Shown: one piece after another, positions 7,710 to 15,555 of the stretch
Numbering within the stretch: position 1 is the first letter of the stretch
Layout: each line of letters begins with the position of its first letter
Origin: Bacteroidota bacterium
GTDB lineage: Bacteria > Bacteroidota > Rhodothermia > Rhodothermales > UBA10348
DNA: 18,505 nucleotides
Assembly (NCBI GenBank): GCA_022571135.1
Contig: JACZYK010000018.1
Span: 1 to 18,505 of the forward strand
Reading direction: 5' to 3'
Notes under the pieces: generated by a model
Databases searched by the model: none
What the model was told of the DNA's origin: nothing
What the model saw: only the letters and a program-made list of their open reading frames with translations
Made by a program: the position numbers and the translations under genes

Positions 7710-7721
7710 GACACATGTGTC
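7710..7721. promoter_or_regulatory. Perfect 12-base palindrome, possible operator upstream of the CBS gene
   Basis: GACACATGTGTC is a perfect dyad 135 bases upstream of the chosen CBS start. Its size and symmetry would suit a dimeric regulator, but no cognate regulator is encoded nearby and a chance occurrence is possible. Confidence 0.2.
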
Positions 7722-7742
7722 CGATCCCGAAGGCAATTTACA

Positions 7743-8010
7743 AGGGCCCGTTAACGCTACCTGAAACCGCGGAGCCGGTGTCGATTTTTTTGTCGAGCAA
7801 GGCAGAAGATACGCAGTGTAACAACGTTACATAAGCGTCTGCTAACGCCGCTGGGCGAAAAATAGACCCGGCCCGGTGGGTAGCGCCTGTACACGGGCCA
7901 CTCTGTGTTGTTCGTCGTTCATTTGATTGTACCAAAAATTGCTCCTCACGCCTTGATTCGCCCGTTTACAGGCGGCTACAGGGCGCTTTCAGGTAGCGTG
8001 AACGGGCCCT
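7743..8010. mobile_element. 268-base MITE-like segment bounded by 28-base inverted repeats
   Basis: The left end (7743-7770) begins AGGGCCCGTTAACGCTACCT and the right end (7983-8010, read on the other strand) begins AGGGCCCGTTCACGCTACCT. The two agree at 26 of 28 positions. The interior has no plausible coding frame. No target-site duplication is apparent outside the ends. This is the architecture of a miniature inverted-repeat element or a REP doublet. The right end can also fold on itself: CCCGTT at 7961-7966 pairs with AACGGG at 8001-8006, and GCTAC with GTAGC inside that, which favours a REP-like reading. A third, partial copy lies at 9445-9479. Confidence 0.4.
7817..7831. other. Short palindrome inside the inverted-repeat segment
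   Basis: TGTAAC and GTTACA form a perfect 6-base dyad around AAC. It sits inside the MITE-like segment and may be a hairpin or a protein-binding site; there is nothing else to support a function. Confidence 0.2.
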
Positions 8011-8062
8011 GATTTCGAGAAGCAACTGCAAGCGTGTAAAAGTATATCCGCCGCCGGGGAGA

Positions 8063-9415
8063 TTACGCTTCCGTCTTATCCGGTGCTTTTTCCACATCGA
8101 TCGGTATGGGATTGAAGTCTTTGTATCTCTCCACCAGGGATTCCAGGTTTTTTTTGAACTTTGGAGCAGCCCGATAGTGCAGCCGCACAACAGCTCGTGC
8201 CTCCTCCTCGTTATCGAGTCGGGCAAACATGTAATCTTCGGCGATCACTTCGCCAATTTTTCTGAGGTGGGACAGGGCGCGTTGATCCTCGACCGGCAAG
8301 TAGAGAATTCTGTCCGTGAAATCGTTCTCAATAACGGAGAGAAGTTTCGTTTTCAATTCGGAAAGACCGATGCCTCGCAGTGCCGATACGAGGGCGGCAT
8401 CCGGATGCTCCTGCCTGAGTATGCGGACCTGGTTCGGGTCTTCCAGCGCTTCGATTTTGTTGAAGACGAGAAGCGTGGGTATTCCGTTGGCATCAATTTC
8501 CTTGAGCGTCTCCTCGACGACCCGCCTCTGATCATCGCTCCGTCGATGCGCGGCGTCGACGACATGCAATAACACGTCACTCTCGCGCACTTCGTCGAGT
8601 GTGCTCTTGAAACTCTCGATGAGACGGTGCGGCAGTTTCCGAATGAACCCGACGGTGTCGGAGAATAAGACCTGTTTGTTATCGGCGATATAGATGAGCC
8701 TCGTGGTGGTATCAAGGGTGGCAAAGAGTCGATCTTCAGCCGGCACCTCAACGCCGGCCAGTGCATTCATCAGCGTCGATTTACCGGCGTTCGTGTAGCC
8801 GACCATCGAGACGCGTGTGAAATCCTTTCTTCGATTTCGCTGCGTGATTCGCTGGCGATCAATCTTCTCCAGGCGGCTTTTCAGCAAAGCAATCCTTTGT
8901 CCGATCATCCGCCGATCGGTTTCGATCTGCGTTTCTCCGGGGCCTTTCGTCCCTATACCCCCCTTCTGCCTGCTGAGATGGGTCCACTGCCGGGTCAGCC
9001 TCGTTCGCAGGTACTCCAACTGGGCCAATTCTACTTGTGTCTTCGCCGTAGCGGTCCGCGCGTGGCCGGCAAAAATGTCCAGAATCAGAGCGGAACGATC
9101 CAAAAGTTTGCATTTGAGCTCTCGTTCCAGATTTCTGATCTGAATGGGAGACAAATCGTCATCAAAAATGACCAGATCCGACTTTCGTCTCGAAACGAGT
9201 TGTTTCAGATCGGAGATTTTTCCCTTACCGATAAAGAAAGATGCGCTTATCTGACTGATCTTCTGGACGATCCGATCGCTGACGTCGGCACCTGCCGTAT
9301 CGGTCAATAACTGGAGTTCGTCGAGCGAATCTTCCACCTCCCAGGGAGCATCACCGGGCTTTATCACACCCACCAGAATTGCCGACTCCCTGTCGGGAAG
9401 CTGCGTGCTATACAA
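8063..9415 (-). CDS. hflX: HflX, ribosome-associated GTPase
   Basis: HflX is a translation-factor-class GTPase that binds the 50S subunit and splits stalled ribosomes under stress. The N-terminal HflX domain includes FFIGKGKISDL (60-70), FDDDLSP (84-90) and DRSALILDIFAGHARTATAK (106-125). GGIGTKGPGETQIETDRR (152-169) is the family hallmark. The G domain has G1 GYTNAGKS (206-213), G2 FATLDTT (231-237), G3 DTVG (253-256), G4 NKIE (319-322) and G5 SAL (344-346). Its 450 residues are a normal length. No ATG or GTG lies upstream in frame before a stop, so the start is taken as TTG 9415-9413. That codon has a good ribosome site, AGGAA, five bases upstream. Repeat copies lie on both sides of the gene. 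Confidence 0.95.
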   Translation of the reverse strand: MYSTQLPDRESAILVGVIKPGDAPWEVEDSLDELQLLTDTAGADVSDRIVQKISQISASFFIGKGKISDLKQLVSRRKSDLVIFDDDLSPIQIRNLERELKCKLLDRSALILDIFAGHARTATAKTQVELAQLEYLRTRLTRQWTHLSRQKGGIGTKGPGETQIETDRRMIGQRIALLKSRLEKIDRQRITQRNRRKDFTRVSMVGYTNAGKSTLMNALAGVEVPAEDRLFATLDTTTRLIYIADNKQVLFSDTVGFIRKLPHRLIESFKSTLDEVRESDVLLHVVDAAHRRSDDQRRVVEETLKEIDANGIPTLLVFNKIEALEDPNQVRILRQEHPDAALVSALRGIGLSELKTKLLSVIENDFTDRILYLPVEDQRALSHLRKIGEVIAEDYMFARLDNEEEARAVVRLHYRAAPKFKKNLESLVERYKDFNPIPIDVEKAPDKTEA

Positions 9416-9444
9416 AGACGTTCCTATCGACCTCGGAGATTAGA

Positions 9445-9479
9445 CCCGTTTAACGTTACCTGAAACCGCGGTGCCGGTG
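9445..9479 (+). repeat. Third copy of the dispersed repeat, between hflX and the membrane protein gene
   Basis: From 9445 the sequence CCCGTTTAACGTTACCTGAA and what follows match the left end of the 7743 segment at 7747-7780, with two substitutions and one inserted T. The match runs through CCGCGG and GCCGGTG, further than the 28-base inverted repeat itself. It is in the same orientation as copy 1 and ends 6 bases before the stop of the membrane protein gene. No second inverted end is visible nearby. Confidence 0.55.
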
Positions 9480-9485
9480 GCTCGA

Positions 9486-10046
9486 TCATTTTTCCAGTGC
9501 TTTCGATTCCTCAAACTGCTGAACCGCATACTCGATGCGCGCTTCCAGCTTTGGACGGACTATGCTTCGAAAGCGGTCTACTTCGATGGCCGGGACGGCC
9601 AATTCCAGGCGGCGACGTACGCCGAGAAGATCTTCATAAATGAAGACGAAAAAGGTTCGCCTGCCGTCTGGCACCTCAAAATAATCCGAGATCTGACCCC
9701 ATGCGATGGCTTCGCCGGCTCTTCCAATTTCCGGAACGATACCGTAATCAGTGATTACGCTCGTCGATGAGAGTAAAACAGCTACGAACCAGAGGATGCC
9801 ACCGAACAGGTAACCGACGAAAACGGAAATTCGAACTACCGGAAACATGTTCTGTGCGTATACCAGGAAGACCGCGACCACGCCAATAAAAAGTATGGGC
9901 CAGATCGGTAGTCTTTTGACGCGCCCTGTACGCCATGTCATTCTGACCCGACGAATCCTGATTCGCTGCATAACCGTCAGGCAGAGCAGCAGTGCGGTGA
10001 CTCCGACAAATGCGAGGACCAGTATCGTGTGCAGAGCAGCGAGCAC
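9486..10046 (-). CDS. Small membrane protein of unknown function, three transmembrane helices
   Basis: The 186-residue frame starts with GTG 10046-10044; there is no nearby ATG in a better position. Hydrophobic helices are predicted at about 4-26, 46-64 and 71-93. A soluble C-terminal half follows (ITDYGIVPEIGRAGEAIAWG, then FFVFIYEDLLG). This half, with its Trp-Gly-Gln-Ile strand, resembles the small beta-rich domains of DUF5673 or PH-like membrane proteins, but I cannot assign a family. It lies 40 bases after the BatA-family gene and 70 bases before hflX in the same direction, so it may be co-transcribed with both. Hydrophobicity and codon periodicity support a real gene. Confidence 0.65.
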   Translation of the reverse strand: MLAALHTILVLAFVGVTALLLCLTVMQRIRIRRVRMTWRTGRVKRLPIWPILFIGVVAVFLVYAQNMFPVVRISVFVGYLFGGILWFVAVLLSSTSVITDYGIVPEIGRAGEAIAWGQISDYFEVPDGRRTFFVFIYEDLLGVRRRLELAVPAIEVDRFRSIVRPKLEARIEYAVQQFEESKALEK

Positions 10047-10086
10047 TTTCGTAACGAGATATGTTCAGTAGGTCTTCGGTAACCGT

Positions 10087-12207
10087 TTAGGCCGCCTCAG
10101 GACGCCACTTTTTTTCAATTATCATTTCTGCCATCAGCGTAACCAACGCGAGCATCAGAAAGACGTTCCAGAGCTCGACACCCGTCCTCGCAGACTCGAG
10201 GCGGACTTGTAGCTGGTCCTGTTCGGCATTCACAAGATCGAGTTTGACAACCTGCCGTCCTGTGGCCGCCGAAAGTGATGCGATGCCCTCATCCGGAGTC
10301 AGTGATTCGAGGTCGGACTCCTCCGGGACCGGGTGGACCACGACACGTCGAAGTACGTGTTCCCCTTTCCTGACCTCAAAAAAGCCGGGTTTCAGAAAGC
10401 CGGCATCGATCGAAACAAGCAAAGCTCCCGGAACGCGCCGGAGATCGGGTATATAACTTTCCCCCGTTTCGGACTCGATGACGATCGGCTGATCTTCCGG
10501 GATCCCGGTCAGGCGAAGCCTGCCCGCCGCACCGGCACTGAATTCTTCACCCGTCACCGAGCCGCCGGCAGACAGATAGTAAATGGATCGGTACAAAAGC
10601 GGAATAAACAGCCCCCTGACTGGAAAATCACTCCACGACTCTTCCGGGGCAACGGCGAAAAGCAGAAGGCTGCCCAGACCGGATCGGATTTCCTGGAGAA
10701 AAGGCCAGTCTCCCGACAGATGGACGAGCGTCTGCTCATTTCCGGATCCTGGCGAATAAAGCATGAGGCGGTAGAAATCCGGTTGCTCGAGTGTCGGCAC
10801 GCGTCCAGCCGGTAATTCTTCGAACATCCCCTCGAAGAGTGGATGTTCCACATCGATCCGCTCAAAGCCGGCGACGGAAACGCGATCGCCTGAAGCCTGC
10901 ATCGGACCGGCAAGCGTCCCCCCATTAAGCTTCTCAAAGAGATCGTTGTAATCTGAAACGACGATTTCGTCTCCGGGAAATACGAGAAGCCCACCTCCCG
11001 CTTCAACGTATCGTGTAAGAGAGGTCCGTTCTCCGCTCGATAGATCCACGACGCCGGACATAATAACGGTATCGTACGTTCCCAGGGGCACGCCGGCAAG
11101 TTGAGATTCATCGATACGTCGGACGTCGAATCTCACTCTGGACCCGGTGAGTGATTCGGAGAGTGCCAGTTCGACGTATTCGGTACGAGCCGAGCGGCCG
11201 ACGACGATTAGGATTTTTCTCTCCTCGGGGACGAAAAGAGTGAACCGACGACTGTCGTCGCTTGCGAATTCGCCATCATCTATCTCGATGCGCCCTTTGA
11301 GCCAGCCTGTCTTCCTGGGCGTTACGGAGATCGGAACCCTAACAACTTCGCCGGGCCCCAGGTCGGTTGTAGCGCGTCCCACCCGACTGTCATCGAGGTA
11401 GACCGATACGACCAGGTCCGAGACGGATCGCTTACCATGGTTTGCGAGCGTTGCCACCATTCTCACTACCTGTCCTTCGGCCAGAATTCTGCTCAGTACG
11501 CTGAGTCCGGAGACGGCGATATTGTCGTGTTCCCTTTCTCCGACGGGTATCAGGAATACCCGAGTGTCGACGGGCAGCTCCACCTCCACCGAATCGATAA
11601 GCGTCGAGGCCTGCAAGTCGCTCAGTAAATAGATTTCCCGATTGGGATTTGCGCTCGATGAAAGCAGCGCTGCTGCCTCTCGTATCGACGCAGAAAGCCG
11701 CATATGGCCGCTTTCCGCTTCGATACTCAGCAGCGCTTTCTTTGCCCCGGATTCGTCCTGAAACGCAGCCGAGGCAGAGGAAATCGTGATGGTCGGAAGG
11801 ACGAATATTTCGTCCCCATTCTGCATCTGGTCTATCAGTCCCAACCCGATCGTCCTGGCCTGCTCCAGATAAACGCCGAATCCGTCGCGAAGCAACATCG
11901 ATGGGGAGTTGTCTACGATCAGGACCATGGAGGCGCGAGAACGACCTCCGAGAGCCCCGGCAAAGTCTGCCTGGAACGTAGGCCGTGCGAAAGCCACAAC
12001 GAGGGCTGCGATTATTAGTGTTCGCATCACGAGAAGCAGCCACTGCTTTATCCTCACGCGCTGCATGGTGGTCTTCTGAAGCTCGTGCAGAAATGCGAGC
12101 GTGCTGAAATCAATACGTTTCGGTCTGCGGAAATTGAATAGGTGGATGACGAACGGAATCGCTGCAGCGGCAAGACCAAAAAGGAATAATGGATTAAGGA
12201 AGATCAT
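10087..12207 (-). CDS. BatA-family membrane protein with von Willebrand factor A domain
   Basis: The N-terminus MIFLNPLFLFGLAAAAIPFV, then IHLFNFRRPKRIDFSTLAFL, is the BatA (aerotolerance regulator) N-terminal domain. It has two membrane helices at about 5-24 and 55-75. A vWA domain follows with the metal-ion-dependent adhesion motif DNSPSM (Asp99, Ser101, Ser103), and the vWA fold extends to about residue 225. The middle region looks like a CARDB-type beta domain (about 230-320) and a glutaminase-like fold (TLTRYVEAGGGLLVFPGDE-like segment). A last helix near 676-698 (ELWNVFLMLALVTLMAEMII) anchors the C-terminus, so most of the protein is probably periplasmic. The 706-residue length is usual for these proteins in Bacteroidota. 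No MoxR ATPase or BatB partner is in the window, and its role is not known in detail. Confidence 0.82.
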   Translation of the reverse strand: MIFLNPLFLFGLAAAAIPFVIHLFNFRRPKRIDFSTLAFLHELQKTTMQRVRIKQWLLLVMRTLIIAALVVAFARPTFQADFAGALGGRSRASMVLIVDNSPSMLLRDGFGVYLEQARTIGLGLIDQMQNGDEIFVLPTITISSASAAFQDESGAKKALLSIEAESGHMRLSASIREAAALLSSSANPNREIYLLSDLQASTLIDSVEVELPVDTRVFLIPVGEREHDNIAVSGLSVLSRILAEGQVVRMVATLANHGKRSVSDLVVSVYLDDSRVGRATTDLGPGEVVRVPISVTPRKTGWLKGRIEIDDGEFASDDSRRFTLFVPEERKILIVVGRSARTEYVELALSESLTGSRVRFDVRRIDESQLAGVPLGTYDTVIMSGVVDLSSGERTSLTRYVEAGGGLLVFPGDEIVVSDYNDLFEKLNGGTLAGPMQASGDRVSVAGFERIDVEHPLFEGMFEELPAGRVPTLEQPDFYRLMLYSPGSGNEQTLVHLSGDWPFLQEIRSGLGSLLLFAVAPEESWSDFPVRGLFIPLLYRSIYYLSAGGSVTGEEFSAGAAGRLRLTGIPEDQPIVIESETGESYIPDLRRVPGALLVSIDAGFLKPGFFEVRKGEHVLRRVVVHPVPEESDLESLTPDEGIASLSAATGRQVVKLDLVNAEQDQLQVRLESARTGVELWNVFLMLALVTLMAEMIIEKKWRPEAA

Positions 12208-12536
12208 CTAAGGGGCGAGGATCCGACGACCTTCACGCTTGTCGGCCATCCGGTTCTGTGACTCGAGCGACCCGTCCTACCCCGGTCGGAATTGAGCTGT
12301 TCCTCGGATCGGGTTGTCAGGGGCGACTACCGCCCTCGAGAACGGATCTGGCTGAAAGTAAACTATCGCGTCAGGAATCTCTCTTCCGGAGTAATTTTTC
12401 TCGGCGAACCCCGGCACCCACGACCCACTTCGGTCGTTCAAGAAATTTATCTCTGCCCGAGCGGCGTCGGTTTGCAACGGAAACTCGTGGATATTCCAAT
12501 CCCTGGATTTCAAGGACGCCGTCCGTTAACGATCGA
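12208..12536. other. 329-base divergent intergenic region between the BatA gene and uvrA
   Basis: It should hold promoters for both genes because they point away from each other. I could not find a convincing sigma-70 or Bacteroidota-type (TTG ... TAnnTTTG) promoter, nor an E. coli-like LexA box (CTGT-N8-ACAG). A plus-strand frame stays open from 12258 into uvrA, but its residues are unlike UvrA and look like random read-through. No RNA gene is evident. Confidence 0.5.
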
Positions 12537-15428
12537 ATGGCAAAAAAAGCTACGCGCTCAGGCAGCGCGAAGAAGAATCGCACTGCGTCTGAGAACACCG
12601 ATCGCCGTATCGTGATCCGGGGCGCCCGGCAAAACAATCTGAAAAACCTGGATCTGGATCTGCCTCGGGGAAAACTGATCGTATTCACGGGTCCTTCAGG
12701 ATCCGGAAAATCCTCTCTTGCTTTCGACACGATTTATGCGGAAGGCCGGCGACGATACGTGGAAAGCCTCAGTGCCTACGCGCGTCAGTTTCTGGAGCGT
12801 ATGGACAAACCCGACGTAGACCTGATCACGGGGCTTGCGCCGGCTATCGCGATCGAGCAGAAATCGATCTCGAAGAATCCTCGATCGACCGTCGCCACAC
12901 AGACCGAGATCTATGACCACCTCCGCCTTCTCTTTGCCCGAATAGGGACGACTTATTCTCCCGTCAGCGGTGAGATCGTCCGGAAGGAATCGCCGCGCTC
13001 CGTGGCGATAGCGTTGCAGAAGGAGCTCTCTGACGGCACCCGGTTCTATCTCTGTTTCCCGTTTCCGACACATGCGAAGAGTACGGTCCGGGCCGAGCTT
13101 GAGGTTCTTCAGCAACGGGGACACTTTCGCATGCTGCTTATTCCGACCGAAAAACAGCGGGAGAAGGGTGTCCCTGAGAGAGTCGTCGACCTGAACGAGA
13201 CTCCGCCCGATCAGGTGCGCGCGTCACGGGATAGACTGATGGTGCTCATCGATCGACTGGTCGTCTGCAAGGGCGATCTGGACGTCGAATCCCGGATCGC
13301 CGACTCGGTGGAACAGTGTTTCCGCGAAGGCGGCGGACAATGTATCGCGCAGACTGTGGGTTCCGGTCCGCCTCTTGCCTTCAGTCAGCATTTCGAGCGC
13401 GATGGTATCCGCTTCGAAGAACCGACTCCGCACCTCTTTTCGTTCAATTCTCCCGTTGGCGCGTGCCCTACCTGTCAGGGATTCGGTCGTACGACCGGGA
13501 TCGATCCCGATCTCGTGGTCCCCAATCCGGAGTTGTCGATCAGGCAGGGGGCCATCGCGCCGTTCAGAACAGACTCCTGGAGCAAACACTTTCGCGCATT
13601 GATCCGTATCGCGGCAAACGAGCGAATCAATATCGATGCCCCTTATTTCCGGCTGACCGATAGAGAAAAGCAACTGATATGGAACGGAAAAGGAGAATAC
13701 AGGGGCATTTATGGATTCTTCAGGTATCTGGAGAAGAAGAATTACAAGATGCACTATCGCATCTTTTACGCCCGTTTCCGCGGCTATTCGACGTGTTCCG
13801 ACTGCCATGGATTTCGCCTCCGAAAGGAAGCGTTATATGTTCGCGTCGGCGGTCATCAAATCGGTGAGATATGCGAGCTCACGACGGCAGATGCCAAGTC
13901 GTTTTTCGATGATCTGCATGTGTCGGATCATCAGGAGGCCGTTGCGGGACGCATACTCAAGGAAATCAGGAGGCGGCTGCTGTACCTGGTCGAAGTCGGG
14001 CTGGATTACCTGACGCTCGACAGACTTTCGCAGACACTCTCGGGTGGAGAGAGTCAGCGTATCAACCTCGCAACTTCCCTCGGCTCTGCACTCGTCGGGG
14101 CGATGTACGTTCTCGACGAACCCTCGATCGGCCTGCATCCAAGAGACACTGACCGGCTCATCAATATTCTGGAGCACCTTCGCGACATCGGCAACTCGGT
14201 CCTCGTCGTCGAGCATGACGCCGTAATGATGAACCGGGCCGATTATATAGTGGACCTCGGCCCCGGCGCTGGCAGACACGGCGGCCACATCGTCGCAGAG
14301 GGCGCCCCGTCGCTAATACGGACGAACAAGAAGTCGTTGACCGGCGCGTATCTGAGTGGCAGAGCATCCATTGAGCTTCCGGAAAAAAGACGGCCGATAC
14401 AGAAGCGGGACGTTATCCACATCGAAAACGCAAGGCAGCACAATCTCAAGCGTCTGGACGTAAGCATACCGCTCGGATTGATCGTCTGCATAACCGGCGT
14501 CAGTGGATCTGGCAAATCGACGCTCGTTCACGACACGCTCTACAGCGGGCTGGCGAGGTTGAAAGGCATTCACTCGGGCGACACGAGAACGGGAGCCCAC
14601 AACGCTATACGCGGACATCAACTCATCGATACCGTCGAGTTGGTGGACCAATCTCCCATTGGACGTTCTCCGCGATCGAACCCGGTCACCTACATAAAAG
14701 CCTTCGATATCATCCGCCAGCTTTTCGCCGAGACCTATCAGGCCCGGATACGCGGATATAAGCCGGGATATTTCTCTTTTAACGTGCCCGGAGGGAGATG
14801 CGAGACCTGCCAGGGAGAGGGGGTCGTCCGCGTAGAGATGCAGTTTCTGGCCGATCTGTTTCTGGAGTGCGAGGCCTGCAAAGGGCGTCGGTACAAGCAG
14901 GACGTTCTGGAAATCCACTATCACGGGAAAAACATAGATGAAGTGCTCCAGCTCTCCGTAGAGGAGGCCCTTTCATTCTTTGAGGACAACAGGCAACTGG
15001 CCCGCAAACTCGAAGTGCTGTCGGAGATCGGACTCGGATATCTCTCTTTAGGACAACCATCCAATACGCTCTCGGGCGGGGAGGCGCAACGGATCAAACT
15101 GGCTTCCCGCCTGGGCAAAACCCGTAAGGAGCGGATCCTCTACATTTTCGACGAACCCACGACCGGTCTACATTTCGACGATATTCGAAAACTACTCGGC
15201 GCATTCAACGCGCTCGTGGATCAGGGCCACTCCGTCGTCATCGTGGAACACAATCTGGATGTCATCAAATGCGCCGATCACGTAATCGATCTAGGTCCGG
15301 AAGGAGGCATACGCGGAGGTTTTGTCGTGGCGGAGGGAACCCCCGAGGACATAGCGATGGTCGAGGAGAGCCACACCGGGCGTTTTCTTAAGCCGCTATT
15401 GCGCCAGGTAGGCCAGATACATAATTAA
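12537..15428 (+). CDS. uvrA: Excinuclease ABC subunit A
   Basis: UvrA is the damage sensor of nucleotide excision repair; it dimerises and loads UvrB onto lesions. From ATG 12537 the protein has 963 residues (family about 940-960) and begins MAKKATRSGS, a basic tail before RIVIRGARQNNLKNLDL. Two ABC ATPase modules are complete. The first has Walker A GPSGSGKS (52-59), signature LSGGESQR (501-508) and Walker B with Asp527-Glu528. The second has Walker A GVSGSGKS (654-661), signature LSGGEAQR (845-852) and Walker B with Asp872-Glu873. Zinc ligands are Cys310, 313, 420 and 423, then Cys755, 758, 778 and 781 (CETCQGEG and CEACKG). It is the only plus-strand gene here and stands alone. Expression may be damage-induced, but no LexA site is visible. 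Confidence 0.97.
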   Translation: MAKKATRSGSAKKNRTASENTDRRIVIRGARQNNLKNLDLDLPRGKLIVFTGPSGSGKSSLAFDTIYAEGRRRYVESLSAYARQFLERMDKPDVDLITGLAPAIAIEQKSISKNPRSTVATQTEIYDHLRLLFARIGTTYSPVSGEIVRKESPRSVAIALQKELSDGTRFYLCFPFPTHAKSTVRAELEVLQQRGHFRMLLIPTEKQREKGVPERVVDLNETPPDQVRASRDRLMVLIDRLVVCKGDLDVESRIADSVEQCFREGGGQCIAQTVGSGPPLAFSQHFERDGIRFEEPTPHLFSFNSPVGACPTCQGFGRTTGIDPDLVVPNPELSIRQGAIAPFRTDSWSKHFRALIRIAANERINIDAPYFRLTDREKQLIWNGKGEYRGIYGFFRYLEKKNYKMHYRIFYARFRGYSTCSDCHGFRLRKEALYVRVGGHQIGEICELTTADAKSFFDDLHVSDHQEAVAGRILKEIRRRLLYLVEVGLDYLTLDRLSQTLSGGESQRINLATSLGSALVGAMYVLDEPSIGLHPRDTDRLINILEHLRDIGNSVLVVEHDAVMMNRADYIVDLGPGAGRHGGHIVAEGAPSLIRTNKKSLTGAYLSGRASIELPEKRRPIQKRDVIHIENARQHNLKRLDVSIPLGLIVCITGVSGSGKSTLVHDTLYSGLARLKGIHSGDTRTGAHNAIRGHQLIDTVELVDQSPIGRSPRSNPVTYIKAFDIIRQLFAETYQARIRGYKPGYFSFNVPGGRCETCQGEGVVRVEMQFLADLFLECEACKGRRYKQDVLEIHYHGKNIDEVLQLSVEEALSFFEDNRQLARKLEVLSEIGLGYLSLGQPSNTLSGGEAQRIKLASRLGKTRKERILYIFDEPTTGLHFDDIRKLLGAFNALVDQGHSVVIVEHNLDVIKCADHVIDLGPEGGIRGGFVVAEGTPEDIAMVEESHTGRFLKPLLRQVGQIHN

Positions 15429-15555
15429 GGCCCCTTCGCCCGGCATGTATACCATTATCACGAGCGTCACCCTGCAGGCTTGTCGAACCCGAGGAAAACT
15501 GCGTGGCGAGCATCGATCGATTCCGGCAATTCCCTTGGACACGCCACAACAACAT

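Larger units (their letters stand above)
7575..8062. other. 488-base non-coding stretch between hflX and the CBS gene
   Basis: No frame here looks like a protein; the short frames seen are compositionally random. It contains a 5-base-stem hairpin at 7647-7661 (TCGCC, ATTCA, GGCGA), a perfect 12-base palindrome at 7710-7721, the inverted-repeat segment 7743-8010, and a 6-base-stem palindrome at 7817-7831. I see no tRNA, no recognisable riboswitch and no convincing promoter. Confidence 0.6.

Noticed and set aside
7575..7736. 54-codon N-terminal extension of the CBS protein from a TTG
   Set aside because: The sequence is Arg/Gln/Thr-rich with no family match; the conserved start MTVEALIS lies at 7574.
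7738..7935. 65-codon minus-strand frame in the hflX-CBS gap
   Set aside because: Composition looks random and it runs over the inverted-repeat segment; no motif.
9486..12207. Many long plus-strand open frames opposite the BatA gene and membrane protein gene
   Set aside because: They are antisense shadows of genes with strong motifs or membrane segments, and their own translations show no family features.
12258..12536. 93-codon N-terminal extension of uvrA
   Set aside because: The frame is open, but its residues are unlike UvrA and the normal basic N-terminus starts at ATG 12537, giving a normal protein length.
12208..12536. SOS/LexA operator for uvrA
   Set aside because: CTGT near 12255 is not followed by ACAG at the right distance; no other candidate was seen.
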